A stretch of DNA of 64,000 bases, from assembly GCF_020497125.1 (NCBI RefSeq), contig NC_059081.1, positions 56,750,768 to 56,814,767 of the forward strand, in the 5' to 3' direction. The notes under the pieces are model-generated. The model did no database searches and was not told where the DNA came from. It saw only the letters and a list, made by a program, of their open reading frames with translations. The translations under genes were made by a program, and so were the position numbers. The DNA is from Mauremys mutica. Its lineage: Eukaryota; Chordata; Testudines; Geoemydidae. Every line of letters starts with the position of its first letter. Position 1 is the stretch's first letter. Shown piece by piece: positions 1 through 11,208 of this stretch.

Positions 1-2
1 CA

Positions 3-971
3 CAGTGGCTGCGAAACTTCAGGATGCGTAAGGGAACTTTCCTTGAACTCTGTGACTTGCTGTCCCCTGCCCTGAAGCGCCAGGACACCCGGATGCGAGC
101 AGCCCTGAGTGTGCAGAAGCGAGTGGCCATAGCCCTCTGGAAACTTGCAACGCCAGACAGCTACCGGTCAGTAGCGAACCACTTTGGCGTGGGCAAATCT
201 ACAGTGGGGGTTGCTGTGATTGAAGTAGCCCACGCAATCGTTGAGCAACTTCTCTCAAAGGTAGTGACTCTCGGAAACGTCCAGGACATCATAGATGGCT
301 TCGGTGGGGCTATAGATGGGACTCACATCCCTATCCTGATACCAGCCCACCAGGCCAGCGAGTACATTAACCGAAAGGGCTACTTTTCAATGGTGCTGCA
401 AGCACTGGTAGACCATAGGGGACGTTTTACCAACATCTTCGTTGGGTGGGCGGGCAAGGTTCATGACGCGCATGTGTTCAGGAACTCTGGTCTGTTTAAA
501 CGCCTCCAGGCAGGTACTTTCTTCCCGGACCACAAAATAACAGTTGGGGATGTGCAGATGCCTACAGTGATCCTCGGGGACCCAGCCTACCCGCTAATGC
601 CCTGGCTCATGAAGCCCTATACAGGCGCCTTGGACAGAGAGAAGGAACTCTTCAACTACCGGCTGAGCAAGTGCAGAATGGTGGTGGAGTGTGCTTTCGG
701 ACGTCTCAAGGGGAGATGGCGGAGCTTACTGACTCGCTCGGACATCAGCGAAAAGAATATCCCCGTAGTTATTGCTGCTTGCTGTGTGCTCCACAATGTC
801 TGTGAGAGCAAGGGCGAGACCTTTTTGTCCGGATGGGAGGTTGAGGCAAATCGCCTGGCTGCAGTTTACGCTCAGCCAGACACCCGTGCCGAGAGAATAT
901 CCCAGCGGGAAGCGCTGTGTATCCGGGAGGCTTTGAAAGCAAGTTTCCTCGGAGAGCAGGGTAACCTATGA
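3..971 (+). CDS. PIF/Harbinger (HARBI1-like) DDE transposase, 5' partial
   Basis: The frame is open from the first bases of the window, in codons encoding QWLRNFR before the first visible Met at 24, so the true start is to the left. It is a nuclease of the DDE_Tnp_4 / HARBI1 family, which with a Myb-like partner cuts and rejoins the transposon. Visible motifs: an N-terminal helix-turn-helix-like stretch (SVANHFGVGKSTV, near residue 50), then GAIDGTHIPI with the first catalytic Asp, HDAHVFRNSGL, GDPAYPL with the second Asp, and VECAFGRLKGRWR with the catalytic Glu. No stop or frameshift interrupts the 315 residues from Met24. An AATAAA follows at 1116-1121. The catalytic part looks intact, so this copy is young or recently selected. 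Whether the N-terminus is also intact cannot be seen. Confidence 0.9.
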   Translation, partial: QWLRNFRMRKGTFLELCDLLSPALKRQDTRMRAALSVQKRVAIALWKLATPDSYRSVANHFGVGKSTVGVAVIEVAHAIVEQLLSKVVTLGNVQDIIDGFGGAIDGTHIPILIPAHQASEYINRKGYFSMVLQALVDHRGRFTNIFVGWAGKVHDAHVFRNSGLFKRLQAGTFFPDHKITVGDVQMPTVILGDPAYPLMPWLMKPYTGALDREKELFNYRLSKCRMVVECAFGRLKGRWRSLLTRSDISEKNIPVVIAACCVLHNVCESKGETFLSGWEVEANRLAAVYAQPDTRAERISQREALCIREALKASFLGEQGNL

Positions 972-1115
972 CTCTCCACTTGCTTTCAAGAGAAACTGAC
1001 CCTGGGCCTGTGTCTGTATGTGTCGATTTCGATCTGCGGTTACATACCCCGTTCTCCAAGTTTCCCCCACTTCCAAAGCACATTTTAAAGCAAATTAATT
1101 GTAACACTCATTATT

Positions 1116-1121
1116 AATAAA
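1116..1121 (+). terminator. poly(A) signal of the Harbinger transposase
   Basis: AATAAA lies about 145 bases after the transposase stop codon, followed by a T-rich stretch. This is the expected place for 3'-end formation of the transposon's plus-strand gene. Confidence 0.5.
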
Positions 1122-1873
1122 TCTTTGTTTTACTTTGCATTTCTGTTCAGGTGTTGAAACATGGACGCATACTGTGCTGGGCACGGTATGCACTGATGTA
1201 CAGACCGCTTGTTCCATAGAGGAATGACATCCTCCTGCTCCTACATAGGTCTCTGGGGTGGGGGACGGTTGCAAGTGGTTGTGCATGAAGGGGTGGGTTT
1301 GCAGGAAGGGGCGAGTGGTGCCTTCTTTGGATAGGGGTTTGGATGACGGCAGTGGGCTGCGGGTTTGGGCGTAGGAAGGGGTGAGGGGTGTGGGGGAAGG
1401 GTGAGTATCTGTCCGTGGATGAGGGCTCTTGTTGGGGCTCAGGGCAGCGGAGAGGCTCGTTGCTATGGTGGAAGTGCATGGTAAGGGCAGCGTGCCTTAA
1501 CATTAAGGGGGTGGCAGGCGCTAGGACCCTGGACAAGCATACACAGCACAGAATGACCCAGGGCAGCATACACCACACAGAGTGACCCTGGTGCCTACTG
1601 ACTGCAGTGTGTGTGTGCCCTGCAGTTGATCATGGCCCCAAGTCTGTACCCTGGTAATGTAGGCTATCCCGTGCAATTATAAATCCCCTGCCCCCCCATA
1701 CACAAAAAAATCCTCTGACACGAAAGACGTGACCGAAACAGTGAATAACAGCAAACAGCTTTTAATAATCTAATACACAGTGGGGGGATGAAACTTGGAT
1801 TTGGGACTGGGTGAGCCTGTAAGGGAAGCACTTCTACAAATTTATAGCGTGAGAGGTGTGTGGTACATTAGCG

Positions 1874-3749
1874 CTATGCAGTGGTGCAGTGACAGTTCTC
1901 ACGGCCCCTACCGCCCCGCCGTCTTGTACTTTTGGGTGAGGGGGGGGCAGGACTTCTTGGCGGGGGAGGGCGGTTGCAGATACACTGCAGGGGGGCTCTC
2001 TCCTCCTGCCTGCGGTCCTGCAGCACATCAACAAGGCGCCGGAGCGTGTCCGTTTGCTCCCTCATTAGCCCAAGCAGCGTTTGAGTCGCCTGCTGGTCTT
2101 CCTGCCGCCACCTGTCCTCCCATTCGATGTGTGTGCGATGCTGTTGACATAGGGTCTCCCTCCACTGTCTCTGCTCTGCCGCCTCGGCTCTGGAGCAAGC
2201 CATCAGTTCCGCGAACATCTCGTCCCTAGTCTTTTTCTTTCGCCGCCTAATCTGCGCCAGCCTCTGCGAGGGGGATGCCGGGGCAGTCCGGGAAAGAGCC
2301 GAAGCTGTGTGATGGGAAAAGTAAGTGATTTCCTTGAACAGATACATGTTTGCGAACAGTGAACAGTTTTACCCTACTGATGATGTACAGTCTAGTCAGT
2401 TTCTCTGAACAAGACCATACAGGGCAACAAGTCTCACGAGATCTCAGGACAAGTTCGAGATTTCGGAATACGCTCTCATTGGCTGCGGCATTGCACAGGA
2501 GAGCGGACAAGTGGGGAGAGACAGCTGAATCCGTCTAGCAGACAGTCCTGGTAAGCCTTACAGTACATTCTGCTTATCAGTTAATGGATAGCTGTGCCCT
2601 CCCGCTAAAGGCAATCTGGAAATCATATACTCTGACCCTTTTCCAGCCACTCCCGCCAGTGCACGGGAAAGATCAATGTATGCTTTTCCTATGTGGCCTA
2701 CAACACGTGGCTGTTAAGCGAGGGTCATTGTTATGCAAAGTAAAAGTCAACCATTCACAACAGTAACAATACACTAATTGCCCTAATTAGATGCAGCATT
2801 TCATGAACGAGATGCGGGTCCCTCGGAGTCACAAAGAGCGGATGCTAAGGGAAGCCCTGCAGAGACCAGGACCATATGCGGCCATGCTTGTGGAGGCGAT
2901 GATTCCCATCTACATAAGGATGTCCTGGCGCGGAAGAGTGTGCTTCCATGGAGCACCCAACAAGGCACCTCTCCCCAGGAACCTCCTGCGGAGGCTTTTC
3001 GAGGACCTAAATGAGACCTTTCTTGAATTGTCCCTGGAGGATTATTGTTCAATCCCTATATGTGTGGACCTACTTTTCATATAGTTTTTCATTGAAAATT
3101 TTATATATAGTATTTCTATTTTTTTATACCTGTTTTATAAAAAATAAATGTTTACATGTTTATAGCACTTACCACCTGATCCTTCCCCTGATTCAGAGTC
3201 CGGGTTAACGGCCGGGGAGGGTTGGTAGGGGATCTCTGTGAGGGTGATGAAGAGATCCTGGCTGTCAGGGAAAGCGGTATTGTGTTTGCTGTCGCCTGCG
3301 CCGTCCTCCACAGACCGTTCCTCATCTTCCACATCGGCGAACATCGAGGAGGAACTGTCCAGGTTCACTATGCCATCCACTGAGTCCACGGACACTGGTG
3401 GGGCAGTGGTGGCAGACCCACCTAGAATGGCATGCAGTGCCTCGTAGAAGCGGCATGTCTGCGGCAGGGCTCCGGAGCGTCCGTTTGCCGCTCTGACTTT
3501 TTGGTAGCCTTGTCTCAGGTCCTTGATTTTCACGCGGCACTGCATTGCATCCCGGCTGTATCCTTTCTCTATCATTGCTTTGGAGATCTTCTCGAAGGTC
3601 TTTGCATTCCGCTTGCTGGAGCGCAGCTCCGACAGCACAGACTCCTTGCCTCACACACCGATCAGATCCAGGACTTCCCGGTCTGTCTATGCTGGGGACC
3701 TCTTTCTATTCTTGGATTGGCCGGACTCCTCTGCTGGAGAGCTCTGCAT
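1874..3749 (-). pseudogene. Harbinger Myb/SANT-like DNA-binding protein gene, two exons, two in-frame stops
   Basis: Exon 1 (3749 down to 3173) starts with MQSSPAEESG and encodes a Myb/SANT-like trihelix domain (REVLDLIGV, LSELRSSKRNAKTFEKI, MQCRVKIKDLRQGYQKV), then an acidic Ser-rich linker. It ends at donor GTAAGTG. Exon 2 (2304 down to 1874) follows acceptor TCACACAG in matching phase and encodes a Lys/Arg cluster (RRRKKKT), a Gln/Arg-rich probable coiled coil (EAAEQRQW to LVDVLQDRRQEE) and a basic tail. In this family the Myb-like protein brings the transposase to the element ends. Two codons that are Trp in copy 2 (PAWT and AVWG) are stops here (TAG and TGA), so this copy cannot make the full domain. 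The rest of the frame is open. Confidence 0.82.
2791..3084 (+). CDS. Unrecognised reading frame inside the Myb-gene intron of Harbinger copy 1
   Basis: A 97-residue open frame runs in the transposase direction, antisense to the intron between the two Myb exons. I do not recognise the product. It is listed because Harbinger copy 3 carries a recognisably similar frame at the same place and orientation (28853-29092). The shared parts include a PGP-AA block, PRNL, and SLED followed by SIP. Many differences are conservative (Y/F, M/V, R/K). It could be a third transposon gene, an exon of a longer antisense transcript, or chance preservation. Confidence 0.4.
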   Translation: MQHFMNEMRVPRSHKERMLREALQRPGPYAAMLVEAMIPIYIRMSWRGRVCFHGAPNKAPLPRNLLRRLFEDLNETFLELSLEDYCSIPICVDLLFI

Positions 3750-3964
3750 CGTTGCAGGTGCTGCGGAGCTCGCCCCGATGTCCAGCCAGGACGTCAGATT
3801 CAAAGTGCCCAGACAGGAAAATGAATTCAAATTTTCCCGGGTCATTTCCTGTGTGGCTGGTCAGAGAATCCAAGCTCCGACCGCTGTCCAGAGCGTCAAC
3901 AGAGTGGTGCACTGTGGGATAGCTCCCGGAGCTACTAAGTTCGATTTGCATCCACACCTAGCCT

Positions 3965-4139
3965 AATTCGAGCTAGCCATGTCAAATTTAGCATTACTCC
4001 ACCTGTCGGGGTGGAGTACCGAATTCGAACTAAAGAGCCCTCTAGTTCGAATTAAATGGCTTCCTGGTGTGGACGGTTGAGCGGTTAGTTCGAATTAACG
4101 CTGCTAAATTCGAATTAAAGTCCTAGTGTAGACCAGGCC
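3965..4139. repeat. Harbinger subterminal TTCGAA-type repeats
   Basis: The right subterminal region carries repeated AATTCGA / TTCGAATTAA units near 3965, 4020, 4050, 4090 and 4108, in both orientations. Clusters of short repeats just inside the ends are where DNA-transposon proteins commonly bind, so these are candidate sites for the Myb-like protein or transposase. That role is inferred. Confidence 0.55.
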
Positions 4140-4142
4140 TAA

Positions 4143-7100
4143 GTTCATTTAGTATGTTAGTTCCCTTCTCTTGGAAAATACAGACATGATTTTATTGTTA
4201 GTGGTCTCTCTTATCAAGCACATTTACCATTAATTGAAGGCCTAGTGAGTTAGCAGTGTAACAGCCCCAGTCATGTTTTTTTCCAAGACTAGCAGGGCCC
4301 TTTAGTCTCTGTGGGGGTAAATATCACTTTTTTTAAAGCAGAACTCCCTACTGAAAACAATGAGTTGTGCTTATAAATTTTTTTTTTTAATTAATGTCTC
4401 AGTATAGCCCAATACTATAAGAGATACTGTAATGGAAATACAGTCAGCAAGCATTGTTATTTTTGGTTTTCTTCTATCATGCTGGACATCCATCTGGGGG
4501 TGGAACACAGGCTGGAGCTATGACAATTTACCCCATTCAGGATCTGCCCTTATTTCCCTCCAAATACAGATTGTTTCTGTTGTAAAATGGAAAGGTGAAG
4601 GAAAAATGGATTTTGCCTGCCAAAATTAGTCAAATGGTGAAGGTGGTACAGTCCAAGTTACACCTTCTGAAGGCATCAATTTACACTAAGCACAAGCATT
4701 AAAATGTTTCAGCTTTCAACTGTGAATTGACAAATGTTTTTCGTACTCATTAAATAACCTTATTGGAATGACTTGTCTGTCACTCTACTCTGCAGGGCTT
4801 AGTACTGTTTTATTGTTGTGCGATACATTCCAGGAGCTAGGTGATGACATAAATGAATGGCTCAAAAAAAAATGTGCTGTGAAAGTCTCACAGGAGGACA
4901 GGATTACTGCACACTTTGGGGGAATTCCCCCAAGTGACCATCCCACGCATGCTGGGTTAGTAAACATAAAGCCTGTCTTTTTCTGATGATGGACTGTGGC
5001 TTGAAGGAAGGTTTAGTTGATTACATGGGTGTAAATACTGACTTCAGTTAACGCTTTTGTTTAAATGCTTCATTAGTGTACAGTTTAATCAACAAGAATA
5101 AAATAATCCAGGTGGCTCATTTCTCAGTTTTCCGAGTCACTGAGGCAATGGCAGCCTGTGTTGTTTTAAAACAAAACAAGGACCCTGTAAGCTGTGTCAG
5201 CCTAGATCCCACAGTCCTCAATTTCACATATACTGAAGAACCTCAGGGTTACAAACACCAGTGTTACAAACTGACCAGTCAACCACACTGGTCAGTTAAT
5301 TTGGAACCGGAAGTACGAAATCAGGCAGCAGAGACAAAAAACAAAAGGCAAATACAGTTTTTTGTTAAATATAAACTACAACAAAAATAAAGGGAACGTT
5401 TTAAAAAAGATTTGACAAGGTCAATTTGTTTCTGTGCTTGTTTCATTTAAATTAAGATGGTTAACAGCCGCATTTTTCTTCTGCATAGGGAAGATTCAAG
5501 CTGTATTAAGTCAATTTTCACTCGTAAACTTTTGAAAGAAACGATCATAATGTTTTGTTCAGAGTTAAGAACAACCTCCATTTCCGAGGTGTTTGTAACT
5601 CTGAGGTTCTACTGTAACCTCCTGTTTCTGCCCCAGTGGCTGCTTCCCATGTGTATATTTAAGTCCTACTCTCCCTCGACTATAAATAGGTGCATCGTAT
5701 TTACATGAAAGTTAAGTGCAAAAGCAGCATGTGACTACATTAAAAAAATCCAGATTTTATTTAAGTGAGTACGACTCAATTATGATTTATAAAATAATAA
5801 AAAAATATTGATGCTCGGTATCCTGAACTATTATCTCATGCCAGCCTCCAGGTTTTAATGCATGATTGGAGATTTTGAATCACATACTTAGACTGATTAA
5901 CTGGCACAAATCCCACCGCCAAGACTAGATCAATGGTGAGTCCAGTTTTTCTTACTCATCAATAGCAGTTCATTCTTATTATACATGTTTTCTGTTAAGC
6001 TGTTCATTTTATACTATACTAGCATCTTTTGACTAAAAAACCCAGTAAATATTTAATACCTTTCAGCTTTGCAAAACCTATACAATTTATATGCCCACCT
6101 TATTTAAACTGTCACAGGATCACGTTTTAAATCCTCAGTGACTGCAAAAAAAGTAAGAAAGAGATGAATACAATAGCACTAATGCAAACCTAATGCTGCC
6201 CCGGTGTAGTTCCATATGGAATTGAATCTGAAATATTCCAGGAATAAAGTAAGAAACTACATTTTAATTTCATTAAAAATTAAGCATCACAACAGCAGTA
6301 ACAGCAAAATAGCATTAACCAGAGGCAGCATTCTTGACTATAAGATGAAGTCTAATGAAGAACACTGTATTGAATGTTTATAAATAGGCTTTCCCTCCCG
6401 CCCCCCATGTCATTTGCAGCATGTCATTGTATCATGGATATCGGAGATTAAAACCTTAAAGATTAATACATTTCAGTTAGTGAAATAAAAAGATAAGTGT
6501 CATACTAAACATTAAATTCCATGAGAAACATGTACCGTAAGTAATCATTAACATAAGAGCTGCCTTAGTAATGGCACCTGAAGCAGACGGGTTATGACTT
6601 GTATTTACCCACCCCCAAAAAAAGCTCACAGAAAAGACTATTTCAAAACCAAGGAAATCTGTTCTGAATTTTATTTTACTGTTTAATATAACAGTTGAAA
6701 AATTATTTAAAGATGGGACCATATGGTCTGAAAACCCAGAATCAAGGGAAGGAGTGAAATATTGTAACCATTAACCTAATGTTCAACTTAAATTTTGAAA
6801 AAAAAAAAGAAAAAAAGTCAAAAGAGTCCCTAGAGAAGTAGTTCTAGGCTCAGTTAATAAAAAGTTGATGACAGGAATGCTCTTTTATTCATTAACTTTG
6901 AGGACACTGATTCACTTGTGTTTTCTAAATCTCTGAGGGCTGCATTTTTCAGTGTAATTTAGAAGAAGTTATGGGAGATTTTCAGTTATTGCCATTAAAA
7001 AAGAAACTTTGCAAACTCACCACAGAGTGGTGGATGAGATGGCAGAGCTGTCGTCTGTTTTAAGTATAGGGAAACTGTTCAGATGCCACTGTGTTTAAAT

Positions 7101-7286
7101 GCTGCCTTTAACAAAAAAAAATCTGATCACTTTATTTCACTGATATTGAAGTTGCTAAATATAAACCTGATTTGTGCACCTATAATATACATAACCTGTA
7201 CAAAGACACAAATCACATCCCCCAGAAGTCAATACAAATTTTGCCTTTTACTTCAGTGGAAGCAGGCTCAGGCCCAACCTGACTTG
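4143..7286. other. AT-rich intergenic sequence, no gene recognised
   Basis: About 3.1 kb of AT-rich sequence with short poly(A)/poly(T) runs and no long open frame, splice-flanked exon or transposon end that I can recognise. It may contain old, unrecognisable repeats or conserved regulatory DNA; neither can be judged from one sequence. Confidence 0.5.
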
Positions 7287-7629
7287 GGCCTGGTCTACAC
7301 TACGCGTTTATACCGAATTTAGCAGCGTTATACCGATTTAACCCTGCACCTGTCCACACAATGAGGCCCTTTAAATCGATATAAAGGGCTCTTTAAACTG
7401 GTTTCTGTACTCCTCCCCGACGAGGGGAGTAGCACTGAAATCGGTATTGCCATGTCGGATCAGGGTTAGTGTGGCCGCAATTTGACGGTATTGGCCTCCG
7501 GGCAGTATCCCACAGTGCACCATTGTGACTGCTCTGGAAAGCCGTCTGAACTCGGATGCACTGGCCAGGTAGACAGGAAAAGCCCCGCGAACTTTTGAAT
7601 TTCATTTCCTGTTTGCCCAGCGTGGAGCT

Positions 7630-7870
7630 GTGATCAGCACGGATGGCCATGCAGTCTCAAATCCAAAAACAGCTCCAGCATGGACCGTACGGGAGATACT
7701 GGATCTGATTGCTGTATGGGGAGACAAATCTGTTGTATCAGAGCTCCGTTCCAGAAGACGAAATGACAAAGCATTTGAGAAAAATCTCCAGGCTATGATA
7801 GACAGAGGCCACAGCAGGGACTCAGCACAGTGCTGCGTGAGAAGCGTAACGAAAAGCCAAAGAATCAAAT
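7630..7870 (+). pseudogene. Myb/SANT-domain fragment of Harbinger copy 2
   Basis: The frame encodes the start of the Myb-like domain, including APAWTVREILDLIAVWGD, SELRSRRRNDKAFEKNLQAM and a degraded RDSAQCCVR. Similarity to copies 1 and 3 stops after the CRVK equivalent. Both signature Trp residues are present here but are stop codons in copy 1, so this fragment shows the ancestral state. It lacks the acidic linker and exon 2, so it is a relic. Confidence 0.7.
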
Positions 7871-8091
7871 GGATGCTCATGGAGGGAAGGAGGGGAGACT
7901 GAGGACTCGAGCTATCCCACAGTTCCTGCAGTCTCCGAAAAGCATTTGCATTCTTGGTTGAGCGCCCAATGCCTGAAGGGTCAAAAACATTGTTGCCAGT
8001 GGTTCAGGGAATGTGTCGTCAATTTACTCCCCCCTTCCCCCCCTCAAAGAAAAGGGAAAAAAATCATTTCTTGCGTCTTTTCAATGTCACC

Positions 8092-8990
8092 ATGTGTCTA
8101 CTGGATGTTGCTGGTAGACGGGGTGCTGCAGCGCTAAACAGCAGCATCCTCTCCCCTCCCCGGTGGCAGACGGTACGGTACAAAATGACTGATAGCCGTC
8201 CTCGTCATCATCCTGTGAGTGCTCCTGGCTGGCCTCAATGAGGTCAGCTGGGGCGCCTGAGCAAAAATGGGAATGACTCCCGGTCATTCCCTTCTTTAAG
8301 CTTTGTGTCCTGGAGATTCAGTCCTGGCAGATGGTGCAATAGGGCTGGTAACCGTCCTCATCATAGCAGCTGGAGGCTGAGCTCCTCTCCCCTCCTCACC
8401 CTTTAATGAGTAATAGAGATGTCCTGCCTGGACTATCATAGCAGCTGGAGGCTGCCTCCCCATCATTTTATCTCACTAAAAAGTCAGTGTTTCTTATTCC
8501 TGCATTCTTTATTACTTCATCACACAAATGGGGGGACACTGCCACGGTAGCCCAGGAGGGGTGTGGGAGGAGGGAAGCAACAGGTGGGGTTGTTGCAGGG
8601 GCACCCCCTAGAATGGCATGCAGCTCAGCATTTCTGCAGGATATCTGGAGCTCTGACTCGGAGTGGCTGTGCTCTCTGGTTCTCTAGTAGACTTGCCCCA
8701 TATTCTAGGCAGGACTGACTATTTTTAGACAAAACATAAAGAAGGGAATGACCTGGGAAGTCATTCCCATTTTTGTCCATGCGCCCCTGGCCGACCTCAG
8801 CGAGGCCAGCCAGGAGCACCAATGACAGCAGCAGACGGTACAATATGACTGGTAACCATCATCGCCAATTTCCAAAGCAGCAGACGGTGCAATAGGGCTG
8901 GTAACTGTCTCTGCTACCTTGCAAAGGCAAATGAATGCTGCTGTGTAGCGCTGCAATACCGCGTCTGTCAGCAGCATCCAGTACACATAC
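8092..8990. repeat. Large imperfect inverted repeat (foldback) in Harbinger copy 2
   Basis: The left arm (about 8092-8345) and right arm (about 8701-8990) are inverted copies. For example, TACTGGATGTTGCTGGTAGA at 8099 answers the complement of GTCAGCAGCATCCAGTA at 8967. Each arm also repeats a short module of the form CAGACGGTRCAATA...GGTAAC, giving tandem as well as inverted structure. A reverse-oriented AATAAA lies in the central part near 8505. The single-stranded form could make a hairpin several hundred bases long. Confidence 0.65.
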
Positions 8991-9810
8991 AGTGACAATG
9001 AAAAAAGGCTAAACGGGCTCCATGGTTACCATGCTATGGCGTCTGCCAGGGCAATCCAGAGAAAAAGGGCACGAAATGATTGTCTGCCATTCCTTTCACG
9101 GAGGAAGGATTGAGTGAATTTACCCAGAATCACCCGCGACACTGTTTTTGCACCATCATGCATTGTTATCTCAACCCAGAATTCCAATGGGCGGGGGAGA
9201 CTGCGGGAACTATGGGATAGCTACCCACAATGCAACGCTCTGGAAATCGACGCTAGCCTCGGTACATGGACGCACACCGCCAAATTAATGTGCTTAGTGT
9301 GGACGCGTGCACTCGACTTTATACAATCTGTTTTAAAAAACGGTTTATGTAAAATCGGAATAATCCCATAGTGTAGACATAACCTCCTTGGTTCTCTGCA
9401 ACTTTGGGTATTTTAGGCTAGGATCCACACAGGGATCTAAGGAAGTTAAGCCATTCAATGAGAGTTGGGTACCTAACTCCCTGTGGCCCAGGGGCACCAT
9501 TTGAGGGGGAGGGGGGCAGGCGAGGGCGCTAGCACCCCTCCCTCCTCCAAGTTCCGTAGGGGAGGTCTACTCACCCAAGCCCAGATGGAGCTCTTAACCG
9601 CAACAGCTTAAGTGTGATATGTGATGAGTTCGGAAGCTGGGAGCAGCACAGCCTTTGGGTCTAGGAGTTTGTTTATAAACAGAGGCAGGTGATTAGGATA
9701 ACAAAAGGCTTGTCATTAAAGTAAATTAAGGCTCCTTAGATGATCCTGAAAGCACTGCCAGGCACTTCAGTTAAAAGACAGGAAACAAAGGGTAGGAATA
9801 AAAGGTGAGA

Positions 9811-10915
9811 ATGGAGAGTGGTAAGTAGTGGTGTCCCTGGGGGGTGGGGCTCTGTACTGGGACCAGTCCTATTCAACATATTCATAAGTGATCTGGAAAA
9901 AGGGGTATGCAGTGAGGTGGCAAAAATTGCAGATGATACTAAATTACTCAAGATAGTTAAGTCCAAAGAGACTGTGAGGCGTTATAAAGGGATCTCTCAA
10001 AACTTGGGTGACCGGGCAACAAAATGTCATAAGAAATTCAATGTTGATAAATGCAAAGTAATGCACTTGGCAAAATATAATCCCAACTGTACATACAAAA
10101 TGATGGGGTCTAAATTTGCTGAACCCATCAATAAAGAGATCTTGGAGTCATTTGTGGATAGTTCTCTGAAAACATCTGCTCAATGTGCAGTGGCAATTAA
10201 AAAAGCTAACAGAATATTGAGAATCATTAGGAAAGGGATACATAAGAGAAATCTCATATTGCCTCTTTATAAATCCATGGTATGCCAACATATTGAATAG
10301 TGCATGCAGATTCAGTCACCCCATCTCAAAAATGATATATTGGATTTGGAAAAGGTAGAGAGAAGGGCAACAGAAATTATTAGGGGTACAGAACACCTTC
10401 AGTATGAGGAGACAAATAGACTTTTCAGCTTGGAAAAGAGATGACTAAGAGGGGATATGATAGAGGTCTAAGAAATCCATGAATGGTGTGGAAAAATTGA
10501 ATAAGGAAGTGTTATTTACTCCTTCACATAACATAAGTACTAGGGGTTACCAAATGAAAATTAATAGGTAGCAGACTTAAAAACAAAAACATAAATTTCC
10601 TCAGTCAACATGTGGAACTCTTTGTGAGGGGATGTTGTGAAGGCCAAAACTATAACAGGGTTCCAATAAGAACTAAATACATTAATGGAGGATAGGTCCT
10701 GCAATGGCTATTAGCCAGAGATCCAACATTACGTTCTGCATGTCCTTCGCCTCCGTTTGCCAGAAGCTGGGAGCGGGCAACAGGGCAACTTGGTGATTCC
10801 CTGTTCTGTTCATTCCCCCTGGGGCACCTGGCATTGGCCACTATTGGAAGACAGGATACTGGGCTAGATGGTCCTTTGGTCTGACCCAGTATGGCCGTTC
10901 TGATGTCCTTATATA
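9811..10915 (+). mobile_element. CR1 LINE, 5'-truncated, degraded reverse transcriptase
   Basis: The frame at 9818-10300 encodes the end of a LINE reverse transcriptase: SGVPGG...SVLGPVLFNIFISDLE, then a degraded palm motif IADDTKL (usually FADDT), DKCKVMHL, SLKTSAQCAVAIKKANR and LPLYKSMV. A stop interrupts at 10299, and frameshifted similarity continues through RGDMIE- and TRGYQMK-like stretches to the untranslated CR1 end (GGGCTAGATGGTCCTTTGGTCTG near 10860). The same family reappears at 47265-48085. The copy is dead. Confidence 0.85.
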
Positions 10916-11208
10916 GAACCCAGATGTATCTGCTCCCCACTGTAACCCAGAGCTGGGATAGAACCCAGGAGTCCTGACTGGGTCTCTCTCTCTCTTCCCA
11001 CAGTGTTAGTAATAAAGTAAGAATATACATTAAAATTTTAAACCTAGCCAGTGTTCCTTAAGTGACTTGCCACAAGATGTCAGAACATGTTATTAGAGCT
11101 GAGTGGATCTATATTTATTTTTCTTTATAAAGGAATTAAATACAGGGCTCCTGTCAGCTAACTGCATGGAGGCCAATCATTACAGCTTTGAGGGTCTCTT
11201 TAGAATCA

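Larger units (their letters stand above)
1..4139 (+). mobile_element. PIF/Harbinger DNA transposon, copy 1 (left end outside window)
   Basis: Two convergent genes mark this as a PIF/Harbinger element: a DDE transposase on the plus strand (3-971) and a Myb/SANT-like DNA-binding protein on the minus strand (1874-3749). The right terminus reads AGTGTAGACCAGGCC and is followed by TAA at 4140-4142, which fits the 3-bp target duplications of this superfamily. The same terminus, inverted, opens copies 2 and 3 (7287, 26676). The last 180 bp carry repeated TTCGAA cores. The left end lies before position 1, so size and target duplication cannot be confirmed. Confidence 0.88.
7287..9384 (+). mobile_element. 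Rearranged non-autonomous PIF/Harbinger element, copy 2
   Basis: The ends GGCCTGGTCTACACTA and TAGTGTAGACATAACC match the termini of copies 1 and 3. Inside are a plus-strand piece of the Myb/SANT exon (7630-7870), a short piece matching the transposase gene of copy 3 (about 7955-8020), then a large foldback (about 8092-8990). Its right part contains a further Myb-exon piece in minus orientation (about 8570-8690). No complete gene survives, so movement would have depended on proteins from another copy. A clear 3-bp target duplication was not resolved. Confidence 0.75.

Noticed and set aside
3706..3966. Overlapping plus-strand open frames at 3523-3966
   Set aside because: They are antisense to the Myb/SANT exon and have no recognisable content of their own.
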